From JADKFD01 sp050250665 (lineage in GTDB: Bacteria; Pseudomonadota; Gammaproteobacteria; Xanthomonadales; SZUA-5): a DNA stretch of 64,000 nt. This document shows, in pieces, positions 52,920 to 61,603 of this stretch. The stretch spans positions 62,001-126,000 of the forward strand of contig JBFWOF010000009.1 of assembly GCA_050250665.1 (NCBI GenBank), written 5' to 3'. A model generated the notes under the pieces. That model made no database searches, was not told where the DNA came from, and saw only the letters and a list, made by a program, of their open reading frames with translations. Every line of letters begins with the position of its first letter. Position 1 is the first letter of the stretch. The translations under genes and the position numbers were made by a program.

Positions 52920-53863
52920 TGGAACTTGCTCCGATCGTGCTTTTCGTTTTTCGCCGACCCAGGCACACTGCCCAGTTGTTGGAATCACTGGCTCGTTGCG
53001 CCGAGATTTCCGCGTCGAAGCTGGTGGTTTATTGCGAAGGTGTCAAGGATCAGCGGGACTGGGCGGATATCGCGGCGACGAGAAAGTTGGTCCGTGATTT
53101 TCGTTCGGCTGCAACTATCGATATCATCGAACATGATGCCAATTTGGGTTGCGCCAAGTCGATCATCTCCGGCATCAGCGAAGTTCTTGCTTCCCATGAT
53201 CGTATAATCGTACTTGAGGATGATTTGGTCCTGTCCCGGCACTTTCTTTCTTTCATGAACTCGGCCCTAATCAGATATGCTGCGGATGATCATGTCATGC
53301 ACGTATCCGGATACCAGTACCCGATAAATCTGGAGGATCAGCCAACCGCATTGAGCGTGCCCTTCATCAACCCATGGGGTTGGGGCACTTGGAAGCGCGC
53401 TTGGCAGCGCTTTGATCGCTCCTATCGATACCTTGATTGGGCCGACAGATTCTGGTGGAGGCGGTTTCGACTTGACTCCCTTGGGGCGTTCGAGCTCCGA
53501 AAGGCGCTCGCGCAGGCGAAAGCCAATGAACTTGATGAGTGGGACATCAGCTGGTCGTTGACTGTATTCGCGCACCATGGCCGAGCGATCTTCCCGAGGC
53601 GTTCGCTCGTTGGCACACTCGGGTTTGATGGAAGTGGTACGCACGAGATGAATGGCGAGTATTGGGTAGATCCGCAGTCAGTTATTGATAATGTCGAGGA
53701 TCAGCTCCCGGACCAGACTCGGCCTTGCAACTCCGATTTAGCAATGTTCGCGGCAAGGATGAAAGGTGGGGAATCAGTAATCCGGCGTTCGCTCAATCAC
53801 CTGCGCGGCGAGTGGGGTTGGCGATATTCGCTAGCGAGCCTGAACGGAAGGCAGAGAAATTGA
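52919..53863 (+). CDS. Glycosyltransferase, GT2/GNT-I-like sugar transferase
   Basis: 314 residues. The N-terminus (PIVLFVFRRPRHTAQLLESL) and the diphosphate site (RIIVLEDDLVLSRHFLSFMN, E-D-D) match GNT-I-like bacterial sugar transferases that open P-I-V-L-F-v-Y-N-R-P. NPWGWGTWKRAWQRFD is the characteristic Trp-rich motif before the C-terminal domain. Start ATG 52919 overlaps the GT4 stop. AT-rich compared with later genes. Confidence 0.85.
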   Translation: MELAPIVLFVFRRPRHTAQLLESLARCAEISASKLVVYCEGVKDQRDWADIAATRKLVRDFRSAATIDIIEHDANLGCAKSIISGISEVLASHDRIIVLEDDLVLSRHFLSFMNSALIRYAADDHVMHVSGYQYPINLEDQPTALSVPFINPWGWGTWKRAWQRFDRSYRYLDWADRFWWRRFRLDSLGAFELRKALAQAKANELDEWDISWSLTVFAHHGRAIFPRRSLVGTLGFDGSGTHEMNGEYWVDPQSVIDNVEDQLPDQTRPCNSDLAMFAARMKGGESVIRRSLNHLRGEWGWRYSLASLNGRQRN

Positions 53864-54750
53864 CAGGTTTTGACGAGGAGGAAGTGGTCTCGCCGGTTCG
53901 AGTCTCCATCGTCGTCCCGTCCTACAACCAGGGCCGCTTCCTCGACGCCACGCTGAGATCGCTATTCGACCAGAATGACCCCAATCTGGAAGTCCTGCTG
54001 GTCGACGGCGGCAGCACAGACGAGTCGATAGACGTCATCCAACGCTGGGCGCCGCGGTTGGCCTGGTGGGTGAGCGAGAAGGACCGTGGTCAGAGTCACG
54101 CCATCAACAAGGGCTTCGAGCGTGCTACCGGCGACTGGCTGGGATGGCTGAATTCGGACGATTTGCTGCTGCCGGGCGCGCTGGCAGCGCTGCGCGCGCA
54201 AATGGCCGGGCAGCCAGATGTGCAGTGGTGGACGGGCAGTGGTCAGTTCATTGATGAGCGCGGGAGATTCCTCTCGCGCTACGGGCCGCCGCCGTTGTTG
54301 ACGGATCCTGCGCAGCTGAGTGACTGGCGCGAGCACTGGATTGCGCAACCCAGTACCTTCTTCAGCCGTGGACTGTATGCCCGGGCTGGGAACGGCGTGC
54401 GCGAGGACCTGCACTACGCCATGGATCTGGATCTGTGGCTGCGCCTGCTTAAATTGGCGCCTGCGGGTTCCATCGCCCACGAGATGTCGGCTTATCGCTA
54501 CCACGAGGCGGGCAAGACCTCGGCGATGGCCGTGCAGGGCGAGGCCGAGATAGTCATGGTGCTGTCCGAACATCTAGGACTGACACTGGCGCTCGACCGG
54601 GTTCGCTTGATCGCACGTGATCGCGATGCGTTTCTCCGTCGCGCCGAGCGCTATGAGCGTTTGTTGAGTCCGGTGAGCAAGCCCTATTCGCGGATCAAGC
54701 AGTTGTTGCGACGGATACGGGCCCATGGTCATGGCGCCGCCGGTGGCTGA
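53860..54750 (+). CDS. Glycosyltransferase family 2
   Basis: 296 residues from TTG 53860, overlapping the previous stop (TTGA). Motifs: VSIVVPSYNQGRFLDATLRS, VLLVDGGSTDESIDVIQRW, WLGWLNSDDLLLPGALAAL and AQPSTFFSRGLYARAG. This is the colanic/capsule GT2 type. The same pattern is found in 57193, suggesting a paralogous pair. GC content returns to the cluster average here. Confidence 0.92.
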   Translation: MTGFDEEEVVSPVRVSIVVPSYNQGRFLDATLRSLFDQNDPNLEVLLVDGGSTDESIDVIQRWAPRLAWWVSEKDRGQSHAINKGFERATGDWLGWLNSDDLLLPGALAALRAQMAGQPDVQWWTGSGQFIDERGRFLSRYGPPPLLTDPAQLSDWREHWIAQPSTFFSRGLYARAGNGVREDLHYAMDLDLWLRLLKLAPAGSIAHEMSAYRYHEAGKTSAMAVQGEAEIVMVLSEHLGLTLALDRVRLIARDRDAFLRRAERYERLLSPVSKPYSRIKQLLRRIRAHGHGAAGG

Positions 54751-55726
54751 TTCACCCTGGATAGTCCCGGCGCGGAGGGTCCTCTCTGCCTGGGAGACCT
54801 GGAAGCTCGGACGTGCCCGGCGACTGGCGCGATTTGCGGGTCAGCAGGTGCTTTCCGAGGAAGATGCGAATGACGCGATTGCGGCTGCCCTGCGGCGTGG
54901 CGCGCCATTCCTCGCGGGCCGAATGGGTTTTCATGAACTGGATGCCGTGGTGACCCAGAACGGCGTGCTAGCTCGGCAGTCGTCGTCCCGGTGGCGGCGC
55001 TGGCGCAGCCAGCTGCGGGCTGAACCCGGCACCTGGAATGAGGGCTTGTTGCAATCACTGGATCAGATCGCCGGTTTCTTTCCGGCGGAACCGGAAATGG
55101 CCGCTCGCCTGGCGACGGAACTCACCCAGGCGTTCTCCGAAATTGACCTGGCCGCCATCTGGTTTCGCCGCTACGAAGACGAACTGATGCGCAGCCATGC
55201 ACCGGGGGCGCGTCCCATCCTGCCCCGCGGCCTTGAACCCTATTACCACGCCAAGCCCTGGAGCATGGCGCTGGCAGGCATGCGCGTGCTCATCGTGCAT
55301 CCCTATGAACAATCCATTCGCGCCCAGTTTCCTCGCCATCGTGAGATTTTCGGGTCGCGTCGCGTATGGCCGGCGTGCGAACTGCTGACCGTCAAGACCG
55401 TGCAGACATTGGCCGGTGAGCGCGCCGGATTCGACAACTGGTTCGACGCCCTGGCGCACATGCGGCGCATGATCGACGCCGTGGAGTTCGATGTCGCGAT
55501 CGTCGGTGCGGGCGCTTACGGACTGCCGCTGGCCGCTCACGTCAAGCGCATGGGCAAGATGGCCATCCACATGGGTGGTGCCACGCAGTTGCTGTTCGGT
55601 ATCCGCGGCAAGCGCTGGGACGACCGGCCTGAAGTGACCCGCTTGTACAACGAGCACTGGGTGCGGCCCAGTGCTGAGGAAACGCCGCCTGCGCATCGCA
55701 GCGTCGAGAATGGGGCGTATTGGTGA
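54725..55726 (+). CDS. EPS-cluster protein of unknown function, possibly GT-D-fold glycosyltransferase-like
   Basis: 333 residues from ATG 54725 (ATG 54731 is an alternative), overlapping the previous gene by about 20-26 bases. No membrane segment. AFLAGRMGFHELDAV-like (APFLAGRMGFHELDAV) near 60-76 recalls the R-F-G-D-G-E motif of GT-D proteins. A Rossmann-like half ends DVAIVGAGAYGLPLAAHV and KMAIHMGGATQLLFGIRG, like the 'G-A-G-x-x-G...D-I-G' ending of that family. The link is tentative. The position among glycosyltransferases and an overlap on both sides support a role in the same glycan. The next gene overlaps by four bases. Confidence 0.65.
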   Translation: MVMAPPVADSPWIVPARRVLSAWETWKLGRARRLARFAGQQVLSEEDANDAIAAALRRGAPFLAGRMGFHELDAVVTQNGVLARQSSSRWRRWRSQLRAEPGTWNEGLLQSLDQIAGFFPAEPEMAARLATELTQAFSEIDLAAIWFRRYEDELMRSHAPGARPILPRGLEPYYHAKPWSMALAGMRVLIVHPYEQSIRAQFPRHREIFGSRRVWPACELLTVKTVQTLAGERAGFDNWFDALAHMRRMIDAVEFDVAIVGAGAYGLPLAAHVKRMGKMAIHMGGATQLLFGIRGKRWDDRPEVTRLYNEHWVRPSAEETPPAHRSVENGAYW

Positions 55727-56265
55727 GTCGATTCGCGGCGGTGCTGGCGCTGATGCGTGGATGGGTCTGGAGGATGCGCAGTGGCGTCGAGTGTGCCTCT
55801 ACGCCACGAATCATCGGACCACGCTGTCGATTGTTGGTCGAAAGGGGCGGCAGGCTGTCGATGGGTCGGCAGTGCAGCTTTGATCGGGATGTCGAGATCG
55901 TCGTGTACCGGGGAGGACGCCTGGTACTTGGCGATCAAGTCTATGTCGGGCATGGCAGCACCATCGCCTGTGCCGATACGATCGAGATAGGCGCCGACAC
56001 GATGGTCGCTGATCTGGTGTCGATCCGGGACATGAACCATCGACGGATCCCGGGCCAGCTGCTGCGAGAGAGCGGGCTTGAAACCAGATCCGTTCACATC
56101 GGCAGCAACTGCTGGATCGCCAGCAAGGCCACCATCGTGGCGGGTGCCGACATAGGCGATAACGTGACGGTTGGGGCCAATGCCGTGGTCGTGGGCAGGG
56201 TGAACGCCGACAGCACGGTCGGCGGAATACCTGCCCGGCCGCTGGGCATTTCAGCGAATGTCTGA
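55723..56265 (+). CDS. Left-handed beta-helix acyltransferase (WcaF/hexapeptide type)
   Basis: 180 residues from GTG 55723 (GTGA overlap). Hexapeptide turns (IEIGADTMVADLVSIRDMNH, HIGSNCWIASKATIVAGADI, VTVGANAVVVGRV) build the trimeric beta-helix of acetyltransferases such as WcaF/WcaB. The catalytic His candidate is in IRDMNHRR. It acylates a sugar with acetyl-CoA in the cytoplasm, a third potential acylation step beside the MBOAT/SGNH pair. Confidence 0.88.
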   Translation: MSRFAAVLALMRGWVWRMRSGVECASTPRIIGPRCRLLVERGGRLSMGRQCSFDRDVEIVVYRGGRLVLGDQVYVGHGSTIACADTIEIGADTMVADLVSIRDMNHRRIPGQLLRESGLETRSVHIGSNCWIASKATIVAGADIGDNVTVGANAVVVGRVNADSTVGGIPARPLGISANV

Positions 56266-57196
56266 TCTGCGGGTCAGCGTCATCCTGTGCACGCACAATC
56301 CCAAGGCGGCTCCGCTGCGCCGGGTGCTGCAAGCACTAGGGGCCCAGTCGCTGGATTCGGGCACTTGGGAACTGCTGCTGGTCGACAACGCCTGTCAGCC
56401 GGCGCTCTCGGACCGGGTTGAGTTTGCTGATGTTCTCGCCGATTTGCCGGTGCGCACGGTTGCAGAGCCGAAATTGGGTTTGACTCCGGCACGTCTGCGA
56501 GGCTTTTCGGCCGCCAGGGCAAATGTGCTGGTGCTGATTGACGATGACACCATTCCCAATGCCGACTACCTGGAGCAGGCGCTGCTGCTGTTTGATCAGC
56601 ACCCTGAACTGGGCGCGGCCGGCGGTCGAATTGCAGCGGAGTACGAACTGACACCGCCGTCGTGGACGCACGGTTTCCTGGATGCGCTGGCCATTCGTGA
56701 CTTCGGCGATCGCCCCATTCGCGCCCTCATCCACAATACCCTCGGCCCCTGGGAGCCTTGTGGCGCCGGCATGGTGCTTCGCAGGTCGGTTGCGCAGGCC
56801 TACATCAACACCGCTTACTCGTCCGAGCGACTGCAACTGGATCGCGTCGGGCAGGCATTGACCAGTTGTGGCGACACCGATCTGGCTCGCACGGCCAGTG
56901 ATCTTGGGCTGTATCTGGCATATGAACCGGCATTGCGACTGACACATCTGATTCCGGGTGGGCGCCTGCGCCTGAGTTATCTGATGCGACTGACATATTC
57001 GATCCAACGGGACGGCCACATGTTGCTGCGAATGCGCGGTGATCGGACACCGATGGCGGCGCGTGCCTATCTGCTTCGTCTGGTGCAGGCACCGTTCTCG
57101 ACGGTGTCCCTTGATCCTCGTCGCTGGATGCTCCGGCTGGCGGCCAGGCTCGGGCAGTTGGTCGGTCGTCGTGCGCCGCTCGAATCCGCCCGATGA
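56258..57196 (+). CDS. Glycosyltransferase family 2
   Basis: 312 residues. N-terminal RVSVILCTHNPKAAPLRRVL, LLLVDNACQPAL, metal site VLVLIDDDTIPNADYLEQA, acceptor region GPWEPCGAGMVLRRSVAQAY and C-terminal helices. Close in layout to GT2 enzymes of O-antigen clusters. It overlaps both neighbours by a few bases. Confidence 0.9.
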   Translation: MSDLRVSVILCTHNPKAAPLRRVLQALGAQSLDSGTWELLLVDNACQPALSDRVEFADVLADLPVRTVAEPKLGLTPARLRGFSAARANVLVLIDDDTIPNADYLEQALLLFDQHPELGAAGGRIAAEYELTPPSWTHGFLDALAIRDFGDRPIRALIHNTLGPWEPCGAGMVLRRSVAQAYINTAYSSERLQLDRVGQALTSCGDTDLARTASDLGLYLAYEPALRLTHLIPGGRLRLSYLMRLTYSIQRDGHMLLRMRGDRTPMAARAYLLRLVQAPFSTVSLDPRRWMLRLAARLGQLVGRRAPLESAR

Positions 57197-58089
57197 GCAC
57201 CTACCCCCGAATAACGCTGGTCACCCCGTCCTACAACCAGGGCCAGTTTCTTGAGCAGACCATCGACTCGGTGCTGAGTCAGGGCTATCCCAATCTCGAC
57301 TACATCGTGATCGACGGCGGCAGCACGGATGATTCTGTCGGTGTGATCCGCAAGCACGGGCGCCATCTGAGCTACTGGGTGAGTGAGCCGGACAGCGGTC
57401 AATCAGATGCCTTGATCAAGGGCTTCAGCCGCGGCACCGGTGAGTTGATCAACTGGATCAATTCGGATGATCTGCTGCAGCCGGGTGCTCTGCACGCGGT
57501 CGCGGAGAGCTGGTTGCAGACACCGAGCACCTTTGTGGTCGGCCAGGATCATCAGTTCAGCAGCGGGCCGGATCAGCCGGTGGGTCATTTCTTGCCGGCC
57601 GGCTATGCGCATCCGGATTGCCTGAAATTCTGGAGCGGGCGTTTTCGTTACCACCAGCCGCCGACTTTCATGAGTCGCGCCGCCTACGATGCCGTGGGTG
57701 GCTTGCGGCCCGATCTGCACTACGTCATGGACTACGATCTGTATTGCCGCATGCTGGCCTTGCCAGGCGCCAGCGTGCGCTATCTGGATCGCGTGTTGAG
57801 CGCCTTTCGCCTGCATCCGGGCGCCAAGACGGCGCGCGCCAAAGCGGGGTTTCTGGCCGAGCTCCGGGAGGTCTCTCAAGCGTTGTGGCCGGCGGATTGG
57901 GATCATGAAGTGGAGTTGCAGGCCATGAATCGCTACAGCGCCGAGTGCGCCTTGTTTCAGGCGGCAGAGTCTTTCCGATCACGCGATCTGCGCTCCTGCA
58001 GTCGGGCGCTGGGTACGGCTGCACGACTGGCGCCGTGGCATGCCGCGCGCTTCGCCTTGAGCCGCTGGCGAGGTCAGGTTCATGGATGA
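57193..58089 (+). CDS. Glycosyltransferase family 2
   Basis: 298 residues. ITLVTPSYNQGQFLEQTIDS, YIVIDGGSTDDSVGVIRKHG, LINWINSDDLLQPGALHAV, and HQPPTFMSRAAYDAVGGL follow the same order as in 53860. The two are similar enough to be paralogues and may add the same or neighbouring residues. Overlaps its neighbours. Confidence 0.92.
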   Translation: MSTYPRITLVTPSYNQGQFLEQTIDSVLSQGYPNLDYIVIDGGSTDDSVGVIRKHGRHLSYWVSEPDSGQSDALIKGFSRGTGELINWINSDDLLQPGALHAVAESWLQTPSTFVVGQDHQFSSGPDQPVGHFLPAGYAHPDCLKFWSGRFRYHQPPTFMSRAAYDAVGGLRPDLHYVMDYDLYCRMLALPGASVRYLDRVLSAFRLHPGAKTARAKAGFLAELREVSQALWPADWDHEVELQAMNRYSAECALFQAAESFRSRDLRSCSRALGTAARLAPWHAARFALSRWRGQVHG

Positions 58090-58960
58090 GTTGGCCGTCA
58101 GCGTGGTGGTGCCCACCTATCAGCGCGAACAGGTGCTGATCGACACGGCCCGGTATCTGATGGCGGCGCTGGCCGATCAGGGCGAACTCATTCTGGTGGA
58201 TCAGACGCCGCAACATGAAGCCGAAGTGGCTGCGCAGCTGCAGGCCTGGCATGACTCGGGTGCGCTGCGCTGGCTGCGCCGGGTACAACCTTCGATACCG
58301 GCCGCCATGAATGCCGGACTGCTGGCTGCTCGCGGTGCCGTGGTGATCTACGTGGACGACGATGTGATTCCCGACGAAGGCTTCATCGAGGCCCACCTGG
58401 CTGCCCACCGGACGCATGCGAATGCGATCGTGGCTGGGCGGGTACTGCAGCCTTGGCATGTAGACGGTAGCGCGCCGCTGGAAGGGCTGGCAGGGTCGCA
58501 GGCGGGGCCGATTGCCGAGTTCATCGGTTGCAATTTTTCCTTTCCCCGAGCCTTGGGCATGTCCATCGGTGGCTTTGACGAGCAGTTTGTCAAGGTGGCC
58601 TATCGCTTCGAGGCCGAGTTCGGCCTGCGCGCACTCAGGTCGGGCGCGACCATTCAGTTCTGGCCCACAGCAAGCCTGACGCATTTGCGGGCCGGGGCTG
58701 GCGGCACGCGCAGCTATGGCGATCATTTGCGCACCCTGCGACCCGCACATTCGGTGGGTGAGTACTACTACCTCTTTGCTTCGCGGCCGTCCGGTTGGCT
58801 GGGCCAGGCTGGCCGTCGCTTGTTCAGAAGCGCGCTGACCCGCCATCACCTGCGTCACCCGTGGTGGATACCGGCGACCTGGATCTCTGAATTGGCCGGA
58901 TTGACCTGGGCACTGCGCTTGTGGGCGCAGGGGAGACGCTTGGTCAAGGAGCGCGCATGA
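58082..58960 (+). CDS. Glycosyltransferase family 2
   Basis: 292 residues. SVVVPTYQREQVLIDTARYL, ELILVDQTPQHEAEVAAQLQ, metal site VVIYVDDDVIPDEGFIEAHL and EFIGCNFSFPRALGMSIGGF. The start overlaps the previous stop by eight bases; the stop overlaps the next ATG by four. Confidence 0.9.
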   Translation: MDELAVSVVVPTYQREQVLIDTARYLMAALADQGELILVDQTPQHEAEVAAQLQAWHDSGALRWLRRVQPSIPAAMNAGLLAARGAVVIYVDDDVIPDEGFIEAHLAAHRTHANAIVAGRVLQPWHVDGSAPLEGLAGSQAGPIAEFIGCNFSFPRALGMSIGGFDEQFVKVAYRFEAEFGLRALRSGATIQFWPTASLTHLRAGAGGTRSYGDHLRTLRPAHSVGEYYYLFASRPSGWLGQAGRRLFRSALTRHHLRHPWWIPATWISELAGLTWALRLWAQGRRLVKERA

Positions 58961-60423
58961 ACAGCGTCATTCTCGTATTTGGTCTTGCGGCTTTGCCCCT
59001 GGCGCTACTGGCAGCAAGCAATTGGCGCTATGCATTCCTGGCAGCAATCCTGGCCGGTTTTGCGCAGGATCCCATTCGTAAGGTGCTTGCTGGACAGCCG
59101 ATCACCATGGTGGTCTTCTCCGCCTTTGTGCTGATGTTTGCGCTTGCCGGCGCCATCATGAAGCACGGCATGATTACGATGCGACCGATGGCTGGCAACA
59201 GCCCGCGTACTCATGCCTTACTTCGCCTGTTTGTCTTTTACGTGCTGATTCAGGCTGTATTGGCGCTGCTGCGCTTCCAGTCCGTAATGATCCCGGCTAT
59301 CGGATCCCTGGCCTATTTGCTACCAATACCGGCTCTTTGGATGGCCTACCAATTCGTTCGCAGTTCGGCTGACGTCGGACGATTTCTTCGTGTTTATGCG
59401 GCGATCGGTGTTTTCATGGCATTGAGCATCTTCCTGGGTAATGCCGGGTTCGGGTCGACCCTGCTTGAGCCCATCGGCGGGGACCGAATCATCTTCGACC
59501 GGGTAGCCGGCATTGTCGAAACAAACTCCGGTTGGTTTCGTTCTGCCGAAGTTGCAGCGTGGCATTCCGGTGCCGTTGCCTGCATGGCGATCGTGCTGTC
59601 GGTGGCTTTCGGTGGAGCATTGACTCGCCTGTTGACTCCCGGCGTGGTGCTGTTCTGCGTCTACGCTGCCGTATTGACCGGGCGTCGAAAGGTGCTGGCG
59701 GTAGCAATGCTTTTTTGCGCGATCTACTACCTGGGCAATTATTACTTCCAGAAACGGTCAAGTCGACGCGGCGGCGTGGTCATTGTGTTAATGGTGTTTT
59801 TGATCCTTGCAGGCGCCTTGACGATGGCCCCTGAGGCGTCGACCTGGTCACCCTATCTGGCCCGGAGCAGCACGGTTTTCAGCGATTCTTGGGAGCGATT
59901 CTCGGGTTTGGGTCTGGGCTCGATCCGTGACGGTTTGGGAGCGGGCGGATTTTTTGGAATGGGGACGGGGGCTGGCGCCCAGGGTACGCAGGCTTTTGGT
60001 GCCGGTGGCGGGGTCGTTGTTGGTGGGGCATCGGAGGGCGGCTTGGGCAAGATCACAGCCGAACTGGGTCTGCCAGGCCTCCTGCTGGCCGTCGCTTCGG
60101 CTTGGCTGGTAGCGCGACAGGTTCGCCGTGCCATCGGTCTGGCCGCCGCGGCCGATCCTCGGCTGCTGAAGATGTGTCTGGGCTTGTTGGCCTTCGTCGC
60201 TGCCAACGTCCCCGTCTTCATCGGTGCCTCGCAGATCTACGGCGATCCCTTTGTACTCATCATGTTGGGCTCGATGCTGGGTTTCGTGCTTGCGGTGCCG
60301 CGTATTCTCCGCCTTCGGGAGATGCATGAACGGCAACTCGCGCAGGTCCGCAGCTTAAATGCTGGGGGGGTTGCCATGCATCAACCTGCGTATCCTTTGG
60401 ATCGCCGGCCACCAGCTGTTTAG
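58957..60423 (+). CDS. O-antigen ligase/polymerase family membrane protein (second copy of this class)
   Basis: The ATG 58957 has AAGGAG five bases upstream, and its first four bases overlap the previous stop. 488 residues and about 11-12 membrane helices. A long periplasmic segment comes after AFGGALTRLLTPGVVLFCVY, with a glycine-rich loop (GAGGFFGMGTGAGAQG, AFGAGGGVVVGGASEG) near 330-360 and a G-K-I-T-A-E-L-G-L-P helix start. The glycine loop is unlike the 36256 protein. Polymerase or ligase; which of the two does which job cannot be told. Confidence 0.82.
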   Translation: MNSVILVFGLAALPLALLAASNWRYAFLAAILAGFAQDPIRKVLAGQPITMVVFSAFVLMFALAGAIMKHGMITMRPMAGNSPRTHALLRLFVFYVLIQAVLALLRFQSVMIPAIGSLAYLLPIPALWMAYQFVRSSADVGRFLRVYAAIGVFMALSIFLGNAGFGSTLLEPIGGDRIIFDRVAGIVETNSGWFRSAEVAAWHSGAVACMAIVLSVAFGGALTRLLTPGVVLFCVYAAVLTGRRKVLAVAMLFCAIYYLGNYYFQKRSSRRGGVVIVLMVFLILAGALTMAPEASTWSPYLARSSTVFSDSWERFSGLGLGSIRDGLGAGGFFGMGTGAGAQGTQAFGAGGGVVVGGASEGGLGKITAELGLPGLLLAVASAWLVARQVRRAIGLAAAADPRLLKMCLGLLAFVAANVPVFIGASQIYGDPFVLIMLGSMLGFVLAVPRILRLREMHERQLAQVRSLNAGGVAMHQPAYPLDRRPPAV

Positions 60424-60426
60424 CCT

Positions 60427-61578
60427 GTGCGCATTCTGCATGTCGTTCCCACCTACCTCCCAGCCACTCGCTACGGCGGACCGATTCAATCGGTTCATGG
60501 TCTGTGCAAAGCTCTCGTGCAGCAAGGCCACGAGGTGCATGTCTACACCAGCAGCCTCGATGGGGCGGGGCGCCTGAATGTGCCCGAGAACGAACCGGTC
60601 GATCTCGATGGGGTCAAGGTCTGGTACTTCCGTTGCCGCTGGATTGCTGTGTGCTGGCTGCCGCAGATGGCGTCTGCCTTGCGAAATTCGGTGGAAGCAT
60701 TCGACGCTGTCCATTTGCACGCCGTTTTTCTTTGGCCAACTGCCAAGGCCGCTCAGCAGGCCCGACGTCGCGGGACACCATATGTACTGTCCCCGCGCGG
60801 CATGTTGGTCCCTGAACTGATCGCCAGCAAGAGTGCGTGGCGCAAACGTCTGTGGATTCGCTGGATCGAGCGCCGCAATCTGCGGGCTGCGGGCGCCATT
60901 CATCTGACCAGTTCTACCGAAGCGGCCGACTTGCGCCGATGCGGTTTGGATCTGGCCCCGATGGTCGAGATTCCCAACGGCGTGGATTGGCCGATCAGCG
61001 CGGTTCGCCGCCCACGGGCCGGTGAACTGCTTTTCCTGGGCAGATTATCGTGGAAGAAGAATCTGACCACGTTGGTAGAAGCTCTGAGGCTCATCCCCGA
61101 TGCCAGACTCACGCTGGCCGGACCGGACGATGAAGGCCTCTGGCCTGCATTGCAGGCCCAGTCACGAACGAGCGGATGCGGTGATCGGCTGCGCTGGGTT
61201 GGGGCCGTAAACGACTCACAGAAAGCTGAGCTGTTCGCCCGAAGCTGCGCTCTGGTGCTGCCCTCGATCAACGAGAATTTCGGCAACGTTGTCGTTGAGG
61301 CCATGGCGCATGGCTTGGCGGTAGTCCTGACCCCCGGCGTCGGCGTACGCGGCGTGGTGGAGGCCTGCCGCGGTGGCCTTGTGGCTGGCGACGCGACGGC
61401 ATCCGGGATAGCCTCGGCGCTCAATAGCTTACTGGCCGATCCTGTGGCCGCCGAGGAGATGGGTCAGCGCGGCTCGCGCCACGTGCGGCTACACCTGTCG
61501 TGGGAGCGTGTTGCAAAGGACATGGTTCGTGTTTACGAAAAGTGCATCGCGGAGTCCAAAGTGATGGCTGGTGCGTGA
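60427..61578 (+). CDS. Glycosyltransferase family 4
   Basis: 383 residues from GTG 60427. N-terminus MRILHVVPTYLPATRYGGPI with the glycine loop; YVLSPRGMLVPELIASKSAW and GELLFLGRLSWKKNLTTLVE; donor site PSINENFGNVVVEAMAHGLA (E-x7-E). Similar to WcaI/WbuB-type transferases acting early on the lipid carrier or on repeat units; specificity unknown. Confidence 0.9.
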   Translation: MRILHVVPTYLPATRYGGPIQSVHGLCKALVQQGHEVHVYTSSLDGAGRLNVPENEPVDLDGVKVWYFRCRWIAVCWLPQMASALRNSVEAFDAVHLHAVFLWPTAKAAQQARRRGTPYVLSPRGMLVPELIASKSAWRKRLWIRWIERRNLRAAGAIHLTSSTEAADLRRCGLDLAPMVEIPNGVDWPISAVRRPRAGELLFLGRLSWKKNLTTLVEALRLIPDARLTLAGPDDEGLWPALQAQSRTSGCGDRLRWVGAVNDSQKAELFARSCALVLPSINENFGNVVVEAMAHGLAVVLTPGVGVRGVVEACRGGLVAGDATASGIASALNSLLADPVAAEEMGQRGSRHVRLHLSWERVAKDMVRVYEKCIAESKVMAGA

Positions 61579-61603
61579 GCGGCTTGTTTCGAGAGCAAGA
61601 CCA

